A stretch of 64,000 nt of DNA from Arion vulgaris (lineage: Eukaryota > Mollusca > Gastropoda > Stylommatophora > Arionidae). The position numbers and the translations under genes were made by a program. Below, piece by piece: positions 1-11,081 of this stretch. The notes beneath the pieces are model-generated. The model was not told where the DNA came from, made no database searches, and saw only the letters and a program-made list of their open reading frames with translations. The stretch's first letter is position 1, and each line of letters starts with the position of its first letter. The stretch covers positions 10,093,927-10,157,926 of the forward strand of contig CM036767.1 of assembly GCA_020796225.1 (NCBI GenBank), read 5' to 3'.

Positions 1-299
1 CATAATCGTGTTTGTCTTCCAGTCTACTGCAGATTTTCTCTGTATGAGGGTTTTGACCTCTTGAAAAAACAGGGGTTGGAAAATTTTCTCTATGGCACTG
101 TCCTACGGCACTAACACATCGGTACTTTCATTGCCTGCAAATATTCTCAAGTTTAAAACTACACATTATCTGCATGTCTACCTTGGAGAAATAGCATTTC
201 TAGAAGATGTGTCATACAGTCTCCGGACTCAGTCGACGACTGGTACACACGACTGTTGCATCAATTATAAGCATTCAGTAACATATGATTAATTAGTCA
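1..299. other. No feature recognised
   Basis: Unique-looking AT-rich sequence. A 66-residue frame (92-292) has no start context or domain support. Confidence 0.5.
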
Positions 300-600
300 G
301 AACTATCATAACTGTACTTCGGTGAATAACCATGTGTACTCATATCTTTTTCGTACACATCAAGATCTTGGCGGCAGTGCATGAACCCCGTAGCACCGGC
401 GAGGATACCAGATGTAGCTTTAGAAGATAGAAAAACATTATTTTTTTAAATTTTCAAATAACGGCATCGTTCCAGCATGTTTTTTTTTCTATTTTGAACA
501 GCCAATGGTTCTTTTACGTGTTTAACTTTAACACAGGACCAGAGTTTTATCATCCGTCTTCGATAGGACTAGAAACTCGATCTCACCTACACTGATATCC
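300..600 (-). mobile_element. Repeat family G (SINE-like)
   Basis: About 300 bp with CACTTCGGTGAATAACC at one end and GACTAGAAACTCGATCTCAC at the other. It matches 3485-3850 (same strand) and 7085-7500 (opposite strand). Confidence 0.65.
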
Positions 601-748
601 TGTGTCATAGTCGAAGCTAAACTCTGATCTAATGACGGGCATAGCTATGTCGTGCTCTCTACGACAAATCAGTTCTGATAACATAACACAGTATAACTTC
701 AGATGTGGTACTTTGAAGTGAGGTTTGTTTTCTGTTTGTAAAACCTTA

Positions 749-990
749 TGGTGGCGTCTGTGGCCTAAGGGATAAAGACTGGTCTATTAACTCGAAGTTC
801 TGAGTTCGAATTATGCTGCGACAGTCTTGTAAATTGTTTCAGTGGATTTTAACAAAGGACATTTATTCACCACGTTTGAAAGCAATGGCAAACTACTGAA
901 CGTAATAATGTCAGAAATCAAACAGCGTTACAAGACTGGTTGATTCGCAAAGTCTTAAAAGATATGCAAGTACTACTTTCAAACCTTATA
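749..990 (+). mobile_element. SINE-D, tRNA-derived
   Basis: The tRNA-like head has an A-box region GTGGCCTAAGGGATA and B-box-like GAGTTCGAATTATGC. The body includes GCAATGGCAAACTACTGAAC. Spacing fits an internal RNA polymerase III promoter. Confidence 0.8.
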
Positions 991-1189
991 GTTACAGTCT
1001 TTACAAAGTGGTAACCTGCTGATAATTCAAACACTTTGACCCAATTTGATGTGTCTGTTCTGTAGGTCAAGATGAAACGTATTTACATTAGCAACACACA
1101 ACAAAGGGTAAATTTGTTGATATCTCGACGTTCTAGGCCTGTAACATTCTCTTGTGATATAAACACAAACATGACATGTACGTGCACCA

Positions 1190-1630
1190 ACCTTCAGTAC
1201 ATATTTGAGCACAGTTGCTTATCCTTCGGTGGGGTGTTCTATTTCAGAAAGCTATTGTGTGCGGATTCGCTTCTTCCACTAGACTTTGACTGTCCCCAGC
1301 CAGACCCACAAGGCAGTGTGCTGCTATTTCTTTCAGGGCAGCGACCCTTAGACGTCCTGCCCTCCCGGGCTTATGAACGCCATCTGCCCAGCAAAACCGC
1401 TCGTTTTAATGAACACCTTGGTTTGCCGCCCGTTCAGGTTTGTTTACGGTTTGCTCCGCTAGCCTTTGATTGTCCCCAATCAATCTACAAGGCACAGTAT
1501 TTCCTGCGAGCGGGAACGCGCACTGGGCTTACCTCTGCTGGGCATTCCAGTTATTTTGCACATTTGGGTGGGACACACACCCGCTGCAACGCTGCCGCTG
1601 CCGCGCTTGCACTAACACTTGGTTGATATG
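1190..1630 (+). mobile_element. Repeat family H
   Basis: Contains CTTATCCTTCGGTGGGGTG, TTTGACTGTCCCCAGCC and GGGCAGCGACCCTTAGACG. It matches 20590-20705 and, inverted, 58470-58790. The 184-residue open frame here is part of this repeat and is not treated as a gene. Confidence 0.6.
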
Positions 1631-1741
1631 AACAAACGAAAACAGACAAACAACATGACTGACATATAAACGATGAAGACTCTAATCATACAGAACATTG
1701 AAGAATAACACAAGTACAATATAGAAACTACTCTTGCCACT

Positions 1742-2335
1742 CAAGATGACAAAAAAGCAAATGCAGTGACATATCAGATGACACCATTAATACAACACTC
1801 AAAGATCAAGATGGAAGTGAAAAGACAGATGATAAAAAGTATTTTCCTACCAAAACTTTGTTACCAGTGCCAAACTTGGCCTCTTACAGCAACACATCAC
1901 AGAAAGCTGACCACGTGTGAAATGAAATGCTTGAGGAAGGCAGTGGGGGTCACCATGACAGATAGACTTCGAAATGAGGACATTAGAAGCAGAGTGGGAA
2001 TAACTTCATGCACCGAATACATTGAAAGACAACAAATGCAGTGGTTTGGACATTTAATAAGAATGGAATACAACTAACTCCCAATAACAGCATACAATAA
2101 AAAAAGGTCAGGTATTAAATAAAAGGAAAAGATTGAGAAAAAGATGGATAGACAATATCAAGACCGCACTAAACAAACACGGATATAACACAACAAGACC
2201 GACTCATCTGGCACTAGAACGCAAATTAAAGCTCCCACCCCTACGCTTAACAACAAGAGTGGACAACCATTTCCATCATACACCTGGAGAAAAACAATAG
2301 AAAATAAACAAACAATAAAGAAACAGAAGATGCAC
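1742..2335 (+). pseudogene. LINE L1 3' fragment (reverse-transcriptase C-terminus)
   Basis: A non-LTR retrotransposon tail. A 103-residue frame contains LCYQCQTWPLT, CEMKCLRKAVGV and QMQWFGHLIRME. A frameshifted continuation then reads RKRWIDNIKTALNKHGYNTT. 5'-truncated; no duplication found. The same family is at 6130, 45634, 49345 and 60765. Confidence 0.8.
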
Positions 2336-2789
2336 CCACACACCCCGCATACACATATAAAAAGCACTCCCAGTATTCCTACATACGCATACATGCAGAT
2401 ACAAATCAACATATTATTTCCCAAAATAAAACATATAAAATTTCCAGCACTAGACGATCAAATTGATACGTTTCTTCCTAACAAAATCATCAATAACCTT
2501 TAAACACTTGATCAGACCAATACAGATTTCAGAATTACATCTCACTTTGCGGCTATCATATGCCCCTTTTCATAACTCTGTTAGAATCTCTTTACATATC
2601 TTAAATTGAATCATCTCCCTTGGGTAGAAAAAGCTCAAATTCAACGCTTGATTTGCCATGTCCCCTGTGTAACACCTTTTGCATGTACAGACTAATTTTA
2701 TTCTCATTGATATTTTGATATTGAGAAATATCAGGAAATGATATCAGTACGAGTATTTTTATTTTTGTTTATTTTATTGTGAACACGGA

Positions 2790-3470
2790 AACACACCGTG
2801 TTTAGTTTTAGTTTAGTTTAGCGTCGGATCACTCATCACTGCACGTCGAACAAATTAGTCCATAAGTGCTCGATCTCTCCCTCAGTATGTCCATCAGTGT
2901 GGCGACTAACGACACCGGTTCTTTGTTGGTTTACAATTCTTCTTTGTCTGCCAGCAGAGCGTTCTTGTCGAGCTACACCACACTTAACTTGGAGTTCTTG
3001 CAGTCTGGTTAGTGTTGTAGATTCACATCGTGAATCATGTATACGTTCCCCTCTCCCTTAAGGAATTTATAATATCAGCCTGGTTCATTGCTCGCCCGCT
3101 TTGTACAGCAGCCATACCTGCAAGCCTATCCGCACGTTCATTCCCCTTACACTTGCATGCCATGGCACAAAAAAAATGATCTTTGTCGCTTAGACCTCCC
3201 AAGCGACTCTATCCAATGTCTCCTAGCCCATCCTGTTTCAATCTTCCTGAGCATACTTTGAGTCACTGAATAAACATTCATGGGATAAAAGTCTGTGATC
3301 CCAGCCAAATCATCGCTTTAGTAACCGCCATGATTTCCATAGGTAGACTGCTCGTACACGGGCAAAACCACCACTGTCTTCCTTCACAATATCACCTCCG
3401 ACCTGAGCAGTGAAAGCCGCACGAGCTCTGCACACCGTGTATAAGAAGTCCACAAGAAATTGAGGTGATT
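2790..3470 (-). pseudogene. LINE with RNase H domain, degraded (L11)
   Basis: Minus-strand pieces in shifting frames: an RNase H middle region, GNERADRLAGMAAVQSGRAM (RNase H end), then the C-terminal region to about 2790. The C-terminal part recurs at 26495-26745. Confidence 0.72.
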
Positions 3471-3484
3471 GATTGATTAAACAT

Positions 3485-3850
3485 CATCATTTCATTTCTT
3501 TGAATAACCCTGTGTGCTACAATCTCTTTCTTAAAGATGAAGATCTCAACGACAGTGCATGAACTCTACAGCACAGGCGAAGATTCCGCTGTAATTTTGA
3601 AGATAGTGAAAATATTTTTTGTTCAATTTTTTTTTTTTACTCGGACTGTGATTTTGCAGCCTACTCTTCCCAGTTGTCCACCGTCAGTGGTTCTTTACGT
3701 GCTCAACTTGAACACGGGACCTCTTGTTATCGTCCGTCTGCGATATGACTAGAAACTCGATCTCACCTGCATTGAGATTATGGATCGATGGGAAAATATC
3801 CTTATTGCTCTAAGTGCCTTTGGAGCGAGAGTTGAGCACCTAGCTTCTAC
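3485..3850 (-). mobile_element. Repeat family G
   Basis: A longer copy reaching further into the head region (GGAGCGAGAGTTGAGCACCT). The 22-bp minisatellite begins directly after it. Confidence 0.65.
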
Positions 3851-3864
3851 ACTGCAGGGATCCC

Positions 3865-4545
3865 CATAGCTGACATCTATTTGTGTCATAGTTGACATCT
3901 ATTTGTGTCATAGGATACATCTATTTGTGTCATAGTTGACATTATTTGTGTCATAGCTGACATCTATTTGTGTCATAGTTGACATCCATTCGTGTCATAG
4001 TTGACATCTATTCGTGTCATAGTTGACATCTATTTGTGTCATAGATGACATCCATTCGTGTCATAGTTGACATCTATTTGTGTCATAGTTGATATCTATT
4101 TGTGTCATAGTTGACATCTATTTGTAACATAGTTGACATCTATTTGTGTCATAGTTGGCATCCATTCGTGTCATAGTTGACATCTATTCGTGTCATAGTT
4201 GACATCTATTTGTACATAGATGACATCCATTCGTGCATAGTTGACATCTATTTGTGACATAGTTGACATCTATTTGTGACATAGTTGACATCTATTTGTG
4301 ACATAGTTGACATCTATTCGTGTCATAGTTGACATCCATTCGTGCATAGTTGACTCACTTGTCATAGTTGACATCCATTCTGTCATAGTTGACATCCATT
4401 GTGTACATAATTGACGTCCACTAGTGTCATAGTTGACATCCATTCGAGTCATAGTTGACATCCATTTGTGTCATAGTTGACATCCATTCGTGTCATAGAT
4501 GCATCCATTATGTCCTATTGACATTTATTCGTGACATTTACAGCC
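3865..4545. repeat. 22-bp minisatellite
   Basis: About 30 copies of GTTGACATCTATTTGTGTCA plus TA. Variation is mainly TATTT/CATTC, with several 1-3-bp deletions toward the right end. It follows repeat family G. Confidence 0.92.
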
Positions 4546-4555
4546 AGACTGTGAA

Positions 4556-5147
4556 TCTTCTTCTTCTTCTTCTTGCGTTCGTTCTTACGATCAATTTTAA
4601 TCACTGTTTGAAATATGTTTGATCTTTGCCAAGAACGTGTATACGTTGCATTGGTTTGGTAGGCCCCTTTTTTTTTTTTTTTTCGTCCGCTTTCAACTCA
4701 GACGAAGTTTCATCTCTGAAACTGATTTTTGCTTGAAAATCCGTTTTACCAATTTCTTACAATGGCAGAGCGTGACATTGTAAATTACTTTACACTGGCA
4801 GCCGTGTGCTCAATGTACTCGTAATTAGTATTCCCTCGCCGTACAGGCAGATTTTCTCCGACTTCAGAGGTACTCACGTTATCGTCCTGAGTGAGACCAG
4901 GGGACTCGAACAAATGCCGGACAGTAGGTTCGAACCCGAGCTATGAGGCGTCTCTGCTTAGACTCACTAATAACTCTCAGACGCAGTCCCCAATGGTAGG
5001 TCCTAAACGCATAGACTTCTACATGTTTAGGACACATGCATCCGATTTCAGCCAAACCTCCTAGTCGCCTCTTACGACATGCTTGGTAGGTAACAGTGGT
5101 TCTCTTCTTTACTCACCAAATTTGGGCCCCGGGAACCACTCGTGCGG
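4556..5147 (-). mobile_element. SINE-A, split by SINE-F
   Basis: SINE-A read on the minus strand: 5' part GAGTGGTTACCGGGGCC-like, central GGCATGTCGTAAGAGGCGAC core, conserved 3' part AACGTGTATACGTTGCA..., and a GAA-repeat tail (TCT run at 4556). It is interrupted at its GGTAGGCCCCT segment by SINE-F (about 4671-4993); GGTAGGTCCTA resumes afterwards, giving an imperfect TSD. Confidence 0.8.
4671..4993 (-). mobile_element. SINE-F, tRNA-derived, in SINE-A
   Basis: A minus-strand element with a poly(A) tail seen as a T run at about 4668-4683. On the minus strand the head carries B-box-like GGGTTCGAACCTACTG. It is inserted in the SINE-A copy at 4556-5147. Confidence 0.78.
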
Positions 5148-5332
5148 ACTGTCAGGATTTTTTCTCTGTCTTCCCTGTTTCGTCAACCATTGATTTACTG
5201 GATGTTATCATGTTTTTTCCAAACCTCCTTTCTCAACAAAATGCCCGAAAAATAACTACTTCTGTTACCTTATATTGATAAAAAGTTTTATCTGTGTCTA
5301 GACATATTTCTACGAAGCTAGATTAGTCATTT

Positions 5333-5588
5333 CTCCCGTGTGGTGCCGGGGCCCGCAAGGGAAGCAAAGAATGGTACCGCTGCGACCTACAAGGCATGTC
5401 GTAAGAGGCGACTGATGAGGGACCTAGGGAAGTTATCTTAGTAAATAAAAAGCATTGCAGAAATTGGATGTGCTGGCCTACTTATAAGCGCATAAATGGC
5501 ACAATATACAATCGCTCCTAGGCTCAGATCACATACAAATCACACAGAGTGGTTAACAAGTGGTTGATGTGGAGCGTTAGACGAAGAA
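5333..5588 (+). mobile_element. SINE-B, 12-bp TSD
   Basis: A full-length copy: GGTGCCGGGGCCCGCAAGG head, shared core, AGTAAATAAAAAGC segment, GGCTCAGATCACATACAAAT segment and a GAAGAAG tail. Flanks GATTAGTCATTT and GATTAGTCACTT match at 11 of 12. Confidence 0.88.
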
Positions 5589-5599
5589 GATTAGTCACT

Positions 5600-6130
5600 T
5601 TAGCAGTCCACAGGATTTAAATACGTAAACGGGACACAACTCAACATTACAGTAGAATACCTATTATATTCTTATTAACTCCCTTACCTGGTTACAAAAT
5701 GGCGGATCAAGTCGGGGCTGATAGTATCTCTCCTTGCATACAAAAATTTGTCAATGCATTCGTTTCTTAACACATCTGACAGCATAGTTCAGCGCCTGGC
5801 CTTCTCGTGTCAGAACTGTTTTAACAGATAAGAAAAGAGGCGAATGGAGAATAACTAGCGTCAGAATACCAGTAACTTTGAACCGAATGGGCTCGAACTT
5901 AACCGATGGTTAACGGTAGTAACTTTAAAAAGGGGCTGTAGCCGGTGGATTGATTTCATTGAACCGGGTTTACCCCGAAAGTATTGCATAAAGCACGAGC
6001 TCCGCAGCTCCGGCAACAATTCTAGGGTTCTCTTTAAAAAAAATACACTCGTGAACAGAGCGTCGCAGTCCGGATTCGAACCAACGATCTTGGAAACGCA
6101 AGAAACCGGAAGACAACTGATAACAACCTG
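5600..6130. other. No feature recognised
   Basis: Between SINE-B and L1. Contains GATTCGAACCAACGATCTTGG near 6072, a possible inverted tRNA-like B box, but no alignable copy. Nothing else seen. Confidence 0.45.
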
Positions 6131-6961
6131 ATAACAACCTCGATAACAACTACAATTTAATCAACGAACTACTCTTTGCAGATGATCAGAGTATAATTTA
6201 CAACAACGAACACAAATTTCAACAACACATAAATGCCCTGCAAGCGACATGCGAAAAATATGACATGAAAATTAACACCTCCAAAACAGAAGTCATGACA
6301 ATAAGTAGGTCAACAGGTCAATAAATATACACGTAATAATGTCAACATACAACAGACTCCAGAATTCAAATATCTCGTGAGTATATTCACAGCAGATGGA
6401 AAGATTGACAGAGAAATCGAAACCAGATGCCAGAAGGCAAACGCAGTGACATACCAACTGTCACCACTATTAAAACATCCAAGCATTAACATGGCAGTCA
6501 AACGACAACTGATAAACTGCATATTTATTCCAACTCTCTGTTATCAGTGCCAAACATGGCCCCTGACTAAGACAGAAGAAAGAAAGATTACAACATGTGA
6601 AATGAGATGTCTACGAAAAGCTGTCAATGTTACAAGGAGAGATAGAGTGAGAAACGAGAATATCAGAAGCATCGTTGGTACTATACCATGCATACAGTAC
6701 ATCGAGAAGCAAAGAATCAAGTGGTTCGGCCAATTTAATGAGAATGGAACCACATTTACTACCATCACGTGCCTATAATAATCGACACTCAGGACGCAGA
6801 ACACGAGGCAGGCCAAGAACACGATGGATAGATAACATCTCAGAGTCCCTGCGAAAGCATGGACTGACAACGTCAAGCGCAACGCACCTGGCACAAGATA
6901 GAAAACTAACTCTCCCCACGGCGCTTCACGGCAAATGTGTTTAAGATAAGATAAGATAAGA
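6130..6961 (+). pseudogene. LINE L1 3' fragment with GATAA tail
   Basis: Includes the reverse-transcriptase catalytic motif (LLFADDQSIIYNN), KINTSKTEVMTISRS, CYQCQTWPLTKTEERK and the GRPRTRWIDNIS end. It is broken by stops and frameshifts. It terminates in a short GATAA pentamer run (about 6945-6961), a typical LINE 3' tail. Confidence 0.85.
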
Positions 6962-7084
6962 TCTTCGGAAAGGGAGGTAACTCAACTAGAAAACAAACTC
7001 AGATTTCAAACCTCCGCTGCCATGAAGCTATACTCAATCATAGAAAAGGCTTGTGAAGCAAACCACGAAATGAAATCAGGAGCC

Positions 7085-7500
7085 CTTAAGGCAGTATATC
7101 TCTGAAGTAACGTGCTCGTCTCTCGTTCCATAGGTACCAGGTTCGCTCCCTCGTTGAGCCATCTGGATATTTTTCCAGAGATCCCTGATCTCAGTATAGG
7201 TGAGATCGAGTTCCTAGTCCTATTGAAGACGGACGACAAAACGTAGATCAATTTGAGCACCTAAAAGAACCATTAGCAGTTCAAAATCGAGAAGAGCAGG
7301 CTGGAAAGCCGCTGCCCAGTCAAAAGTCATTAGAAAATAATAAAAATAAAATTTCTACAAAGATATCTTCAGCATCTTCAAAATTACATCGGGGATCTGC
7401 ACCAGTGATACAGAATTCGTGCACTGCCGCTGAGATCTTCCTGCATAAGAAAGAGATCAGAGGACACATGGTTACTCACCGAAGATCAATAATGATGGTA
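7085..7500 (+). mobile_element. Repeat family G
   Basis: A plus-strand copy. The start has B-box-like GGTTCGCTCCC at about 7140, and the end is CACCGAAGATCAATAATGATGG followed by a TCAA microsatellite. The orientation suggests a tRNA-derived head. Confidence 0.6.
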
Positions 7501-7789
7501 CTATCAATCAATCAATCAATCAATCAATCAACAACATCATTTAACATTGTAACAACATTACTTTCCTTTGTTTCTTCAGCAGATTATTTTTGTCCCAGCC
7601 GTGCTATTGTAAAAAAATGTGGCATACAAATCGTTGTGACAACCGACAAAATAGTTGGGATAGAGGTTAACGATGGAGAGAAAAAATTATGCACAACTTG
7701 TCTTCCTTCTTTCTATCTTTCTTTTCTGTAATTCTGTTTTGTTTCACAGTTTCAGAATAAGAAAGAATCTCTAGAACTGCCTTTTATGT

Positions 7790-8032
7790 AAAAAGGAACC
7801 CTTTCATACCTCGTGGTATATAAGTCAATACAGTGTTAGACCTGTATTTTTCATTGACCGTCGGCACACGATGGGTGATGTGGTCAGCATCACGCCGGCC
7901 GCCTTTACTTTCCCAGAGCATGTCTGGTACCCAGTTGAGGCTGGGTCGACCTGAGACCGTCGTGGTCGGAAAAATTCCACGCACATTGCGGGAGCTGAAC
8001 CAGACCACCAGCCTTGCGAAGCGAGTTCACTA
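7790..8032 (-). mobile_element. SINE-E, tRNA-derived
   Basis: A minus-strand copy. Reading in reverse, the head has TAGTGAACTCGCTTCGCAAG and a B-box-like GGTTCAGCTCCCGC. The 3' end is ACCACGAGGTATGAAAGGG. Confidence 0.8.
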
Positions 8033-8104
8033 ACAACTACGCTCTCAGCGGCTCTATGTACGTTTCATAAATAGTGTTTTTCTCAGCCTCTGTTATTTCT
8101 GAGG

Positions 8105-8890
8105 TCCACCTTTTTCGTGGACGACCTTTGCTTTGTATCCAGTACTGATGTTATGCCTGACAGTGTTTCTGTATCCAGTACTGATGTTGTATCACTGTAT
8201 CGAGTCCACTGCTCTTGTATTCCACTGTATCTGAGTCAATTCTCTTGTATCATGATCGAGTCATTGTTGGTATCCACTGTATCTGAGTCACATTGTTTGG
8301 TATCCACTGTATCGAGTCACATTGCTCTTGGTATCACGTATCTGAGTCACATTGCTCTGGTATCCACTGTATCAGAGTCACATTGCTCTTGGTATCCACT
8401 GTATCGGAATCACATTGCTCTTGGTATCCACTGTATCGGAGTCACATTGCTCTTGGTATCCACTGTATCGGAATCACATTGCTCTTGGTATCCACTGTAT
8501 CAGGTCACATTGCTCTTGGTATCCACTGTATCGGAATCACATTGCTCTTGGTATCCACTGTATCGGAGTCACATTGCTCTTGGTATCCACTGTATCGGAA
8601 TCACATTGCTCTTGGTATCCACTGTATCGGAGTCACATTGCTCTTGGTATCCACTGTATCGGAGTCACATTGCTCTTGGTATCCACTGTATCGGAGTCAC
8701 ATTGCTCTTGGTATCCACTGTATCGGAGTAGAATTGCTCTTTTTGGTTCTTTGAGTCTTGTTGGTAATCTGCTTATGTGTCTGAATAATTTAATTTGTTG
8801 TTTCTTGATGAAGTTCAGTACTGATGTTGTATCCACTTTTTCTCTTGATGTCTTCATCTCTAACCTTGTCTCTTCTTGATATTCCCAGCA
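8105..8890 (-). pseudogene. LINE L2 fragment carrying a 32-bp array
   Basis: Minus-strand L2 sequence on both sides of the minisatellite: KVDTTSVLNFIKKQQIKLF upstream in reading order, and the RKRS-type tail near 8105-8130. The homologous uninterrupted piece is at 49640-49850. Confidence 0.75.
8190..8735. repeat. 32-bp minisatellite inside LINE L2
   Basis: About 16 copies of a 32-bp unit (TTGCTCTTGGTATCCACTGT plus ATCGGAGTCACA). The left copies are degraded and the right ones near-identical. The unit matches LINE sequence at 49700-49735. Confidence 0.92.
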
Positions 8891-9326
8891 TTCTGTGTAG
8901 ACACTTCATCTCTGTCTTGACTAGTTTTCTTATATAAATTCACTTCATGACACGGAATAATGTCAACATTGGAGCTGATGATCAGGATTCTTGACACAAG
9001 TTGTGAATGTAAGTAAACGATCCTCCACGTCAGTCTGTAGCATACATGATAATCCTGGACCTACTTCTTACAGATCCCCTATTCTAATATATTAATCTCT
9101 GCCAAACCTTACAAACAAAGCTTGTCCCCCAGCTAAACAGAAATGAATGATGCGATTAAGCTGCAGAGAGTTGTCGGATACCTGACACAGTACATTATTC
9201 CACCAGCACCGGATTAAATGGTTAAGACTGGATTATGTCTCCTGGATTAGGGTACAGCAAGATTTGTTTGACCTGGTGGCCTTTCCAGACCTGCCCCGAC
9301 CTGGGAATCTCATACAACCTGAAGTT
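8890..9326. other. No feature recognised
   Basis: Degraded LINE-like sequence up to about 8950, then unique-looking DNA to the TA-flanked MITE. Confidence 0.45.
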
Positions 9327-9327
9327 A

Positions 9328-9582
9328 CAGGATGTTCAACTTAAAAGCAGCCCCAGTGATAAATAAAAATTTGCCAGGTACGCATTGCATCTCGTCTATT
9401 TACTATTTAAACCGGTTCTGACTAGCTTGTCCTACGTCACATTTGTTCATCGCCCTTCCTGCACTACAATTACACACGTCAACAATCTTGACCTATACTA
9501 CGTCATAACTGAACCTTCTCATTTCCATACATGTATGTCAGATTAGCTCCATTCACAGGCTGATTTTAAGTTGAACACCCTG
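9328..9582. mobile_element. TA-flanked MITE, Tc1/mariner-like
   Basis: A 255-bp non-coding element with about 25-bp terminal inverted repeats of the form CAGGRTGTTCAACTTAAAA, matching at about 23 of 25 positions. It is flanked by TA on both sides (9326-9327 and 9583-9584). No coding sequence inside. No other copy noticed in the window. Confidence 0.75.
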
Positions 9583-9659
9583 TATATTGTGATTGCAAGA
9601 GGTGGACAGACTGACAAGGAAAATTATTAATGAGGGTATTGACAGTTTGAACGAGAAAC

Positions 9660-9830
9660 AAAATGGCGAAACACGTAACAAGAAAGTACTGTAGTTTTAC
9701 AAAATACAAAATCAATGACAATACACAGCAACGTTTCGACCAAAAGGCCTTTATCAAGCAAACGATACAACAAAAGTAACGAATGTCACAGAACACTACA
9801 TATAGACTTTGACAAAGATATTACACGGTT
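9660..9830. repeat. Repeat with TTTCGACC..GGCCTTTATCAAGC motif, copy 1
   Basis: AGTACTGTAGTTTTACAAAA then CAACGTTTCGACCAAAAGGC and CTTTATCAAGCAAACG. It matches 20229-20434. The reverse complement resembles a degraded hammerhead core, a motif known from the repeats of Penelope-like elements. Confidence 0.5.
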
Positions 9831-9954
9831 AAAAATGAATGAAAATATGTGACTAAAAAATGAATAACGAAATAAATACAGAAAAACTAGAAGTGGAAAA
9901 GAAGAGAAACAATAAAAAATCAAGTAAATATATGACTTATATACATTTAACATA

Positions 9955-10168
9955 AAGTTAGTGTGTTCATTTCGTGCCAAAGGCGACACATAGAGCAAAG
10001 GTTTTAGATCTCCATGTGATGCGGTTCGTTGCTAGCAGTTAGAGATCTTGTATGGTTTTACATTCCAGTAGTTTACTTTCTTGTTGGATTGGTCTTCAAA
10101 GAGTGCTCTTAGGTCTTCCACGTTTTCTTTTCCCAACTGGTGACCACATAAGGACTTGTCGATTTAGT
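9955..10168 (-). pseudogene. LINE L10 3' fragment
   Basis: Minus-strand KRKRGRPK region and TIQDLQLLVTNRITWRSKT-like tail, frameshifted. It is interrupted by SINE-F. The longer copy is at 13258-13560. Confidence 0.7.
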
Positions 10169-10169
10169 A

Positions 10170-10487
10170 TGTGCAACTTATTTTTGCATCTCTGAAACTT
10201 ATTTTTGCGTGAAAATCCGTTTTTTCCAATTTCTTACAATGGCAGCAGCGTGCACATTGTAAATTACTTTACACTGGCAGCCGTGTGCTCAATGTACTTG
10301 TAATTAGTATTCCCTCGCCATACAGGGAGATTTTCTCCGACTTCAGAGGTACTCACGTTATCGTCGTGAGTAAGACCAGGGACTCGAACAAATGCCGGAC
10401 AGTAGGTTCGAACCCGAGCTATGAGGCGTCTCACAGCTCGCAGGCCGAGCTACTATCAACTACTCTAGGCAGTCTCTCCCCCTGATG
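10170..10487 (-). mobile_element. SINE-F in LINE L10
   Basis: A minus-strand copy adjoining the L10 3' fragment at 9955-10168. It carries the same B-box-like GGGTTCGAACCTACTG and CTATCAACTACTCTAGGCAG. Confidence 0.75.
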
Positions 10488-11081
10488 TTCTATTTTAGAA
10501 GACTCTGTATTAGTTTGGTTGCATTCTTAATAAGTTGCAGAACAACTTCTTTCGTTGTTTCTCAATGTAATTCAAGCAAGGTTATGTCCCATCTTTCTTT
10601 CTTATGCTGATGTTGGAGACTCTGTATTTTCTGGTGTTGTTGATAACTTTTCGTAGGCATCGAATTTTATATGACCAAGAATTTCATGGATTCTAAAATA
10701 AGCGATGCTGATGTATTGAAGCATGTCACGGCACAAAGAAAATATCAATATAAATAAAGGGGCTGGCGGCAATTTTTGGGTATGTAATGAGAAAAGGAAG
10801 TTAAGAATACTTTGTAACAACCGCTAAAATAATTGGCAAACAAGACAGAGAAAGACAGTACATCATGGACAGTCTGGTTTCATGGTACGGAAATGTGTCA
10901 ACATCTGAACTAAGGGTCAGCAACAATGACCTAAGTTTGTGGAGATTCATGATCACCTACGCCAGCCGACAAACGCTGTACGGGCATTAGATGTTCTATT
11001 GTTGATTTCTGATTTGCTGTTTACAGCTCAAATACGATGCTGTTCAGATAAGCAAAGCTGTCTGCTTGCATTAGTTAGTTA
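10488..11081. other. No feature recognised
   Basis: Short frames on the minus strand only (10602-10820), with no motif. It is the left flank of the Sailor-like transposon. Confidence 0.45.

Noticed and set aside
749..820. Functional tRNA gene
   Set aside because: A- and B-box-like sequences are present but there is no full cloverleaf or acceptor pairing; the same head recurs in a dispersed SINE.
1072..1626. 184-residue frame ending in an Ala-rich stretch
   Set aside because: Most of it is dispersed repeat family H, also found at 20590 and 58470.
8117..8879. Three overlapping repeat-rich frames
   Set aside because: 32-bp minisatellite in LINE L2; the unit is not a multiple of three, so every frame looks similar.
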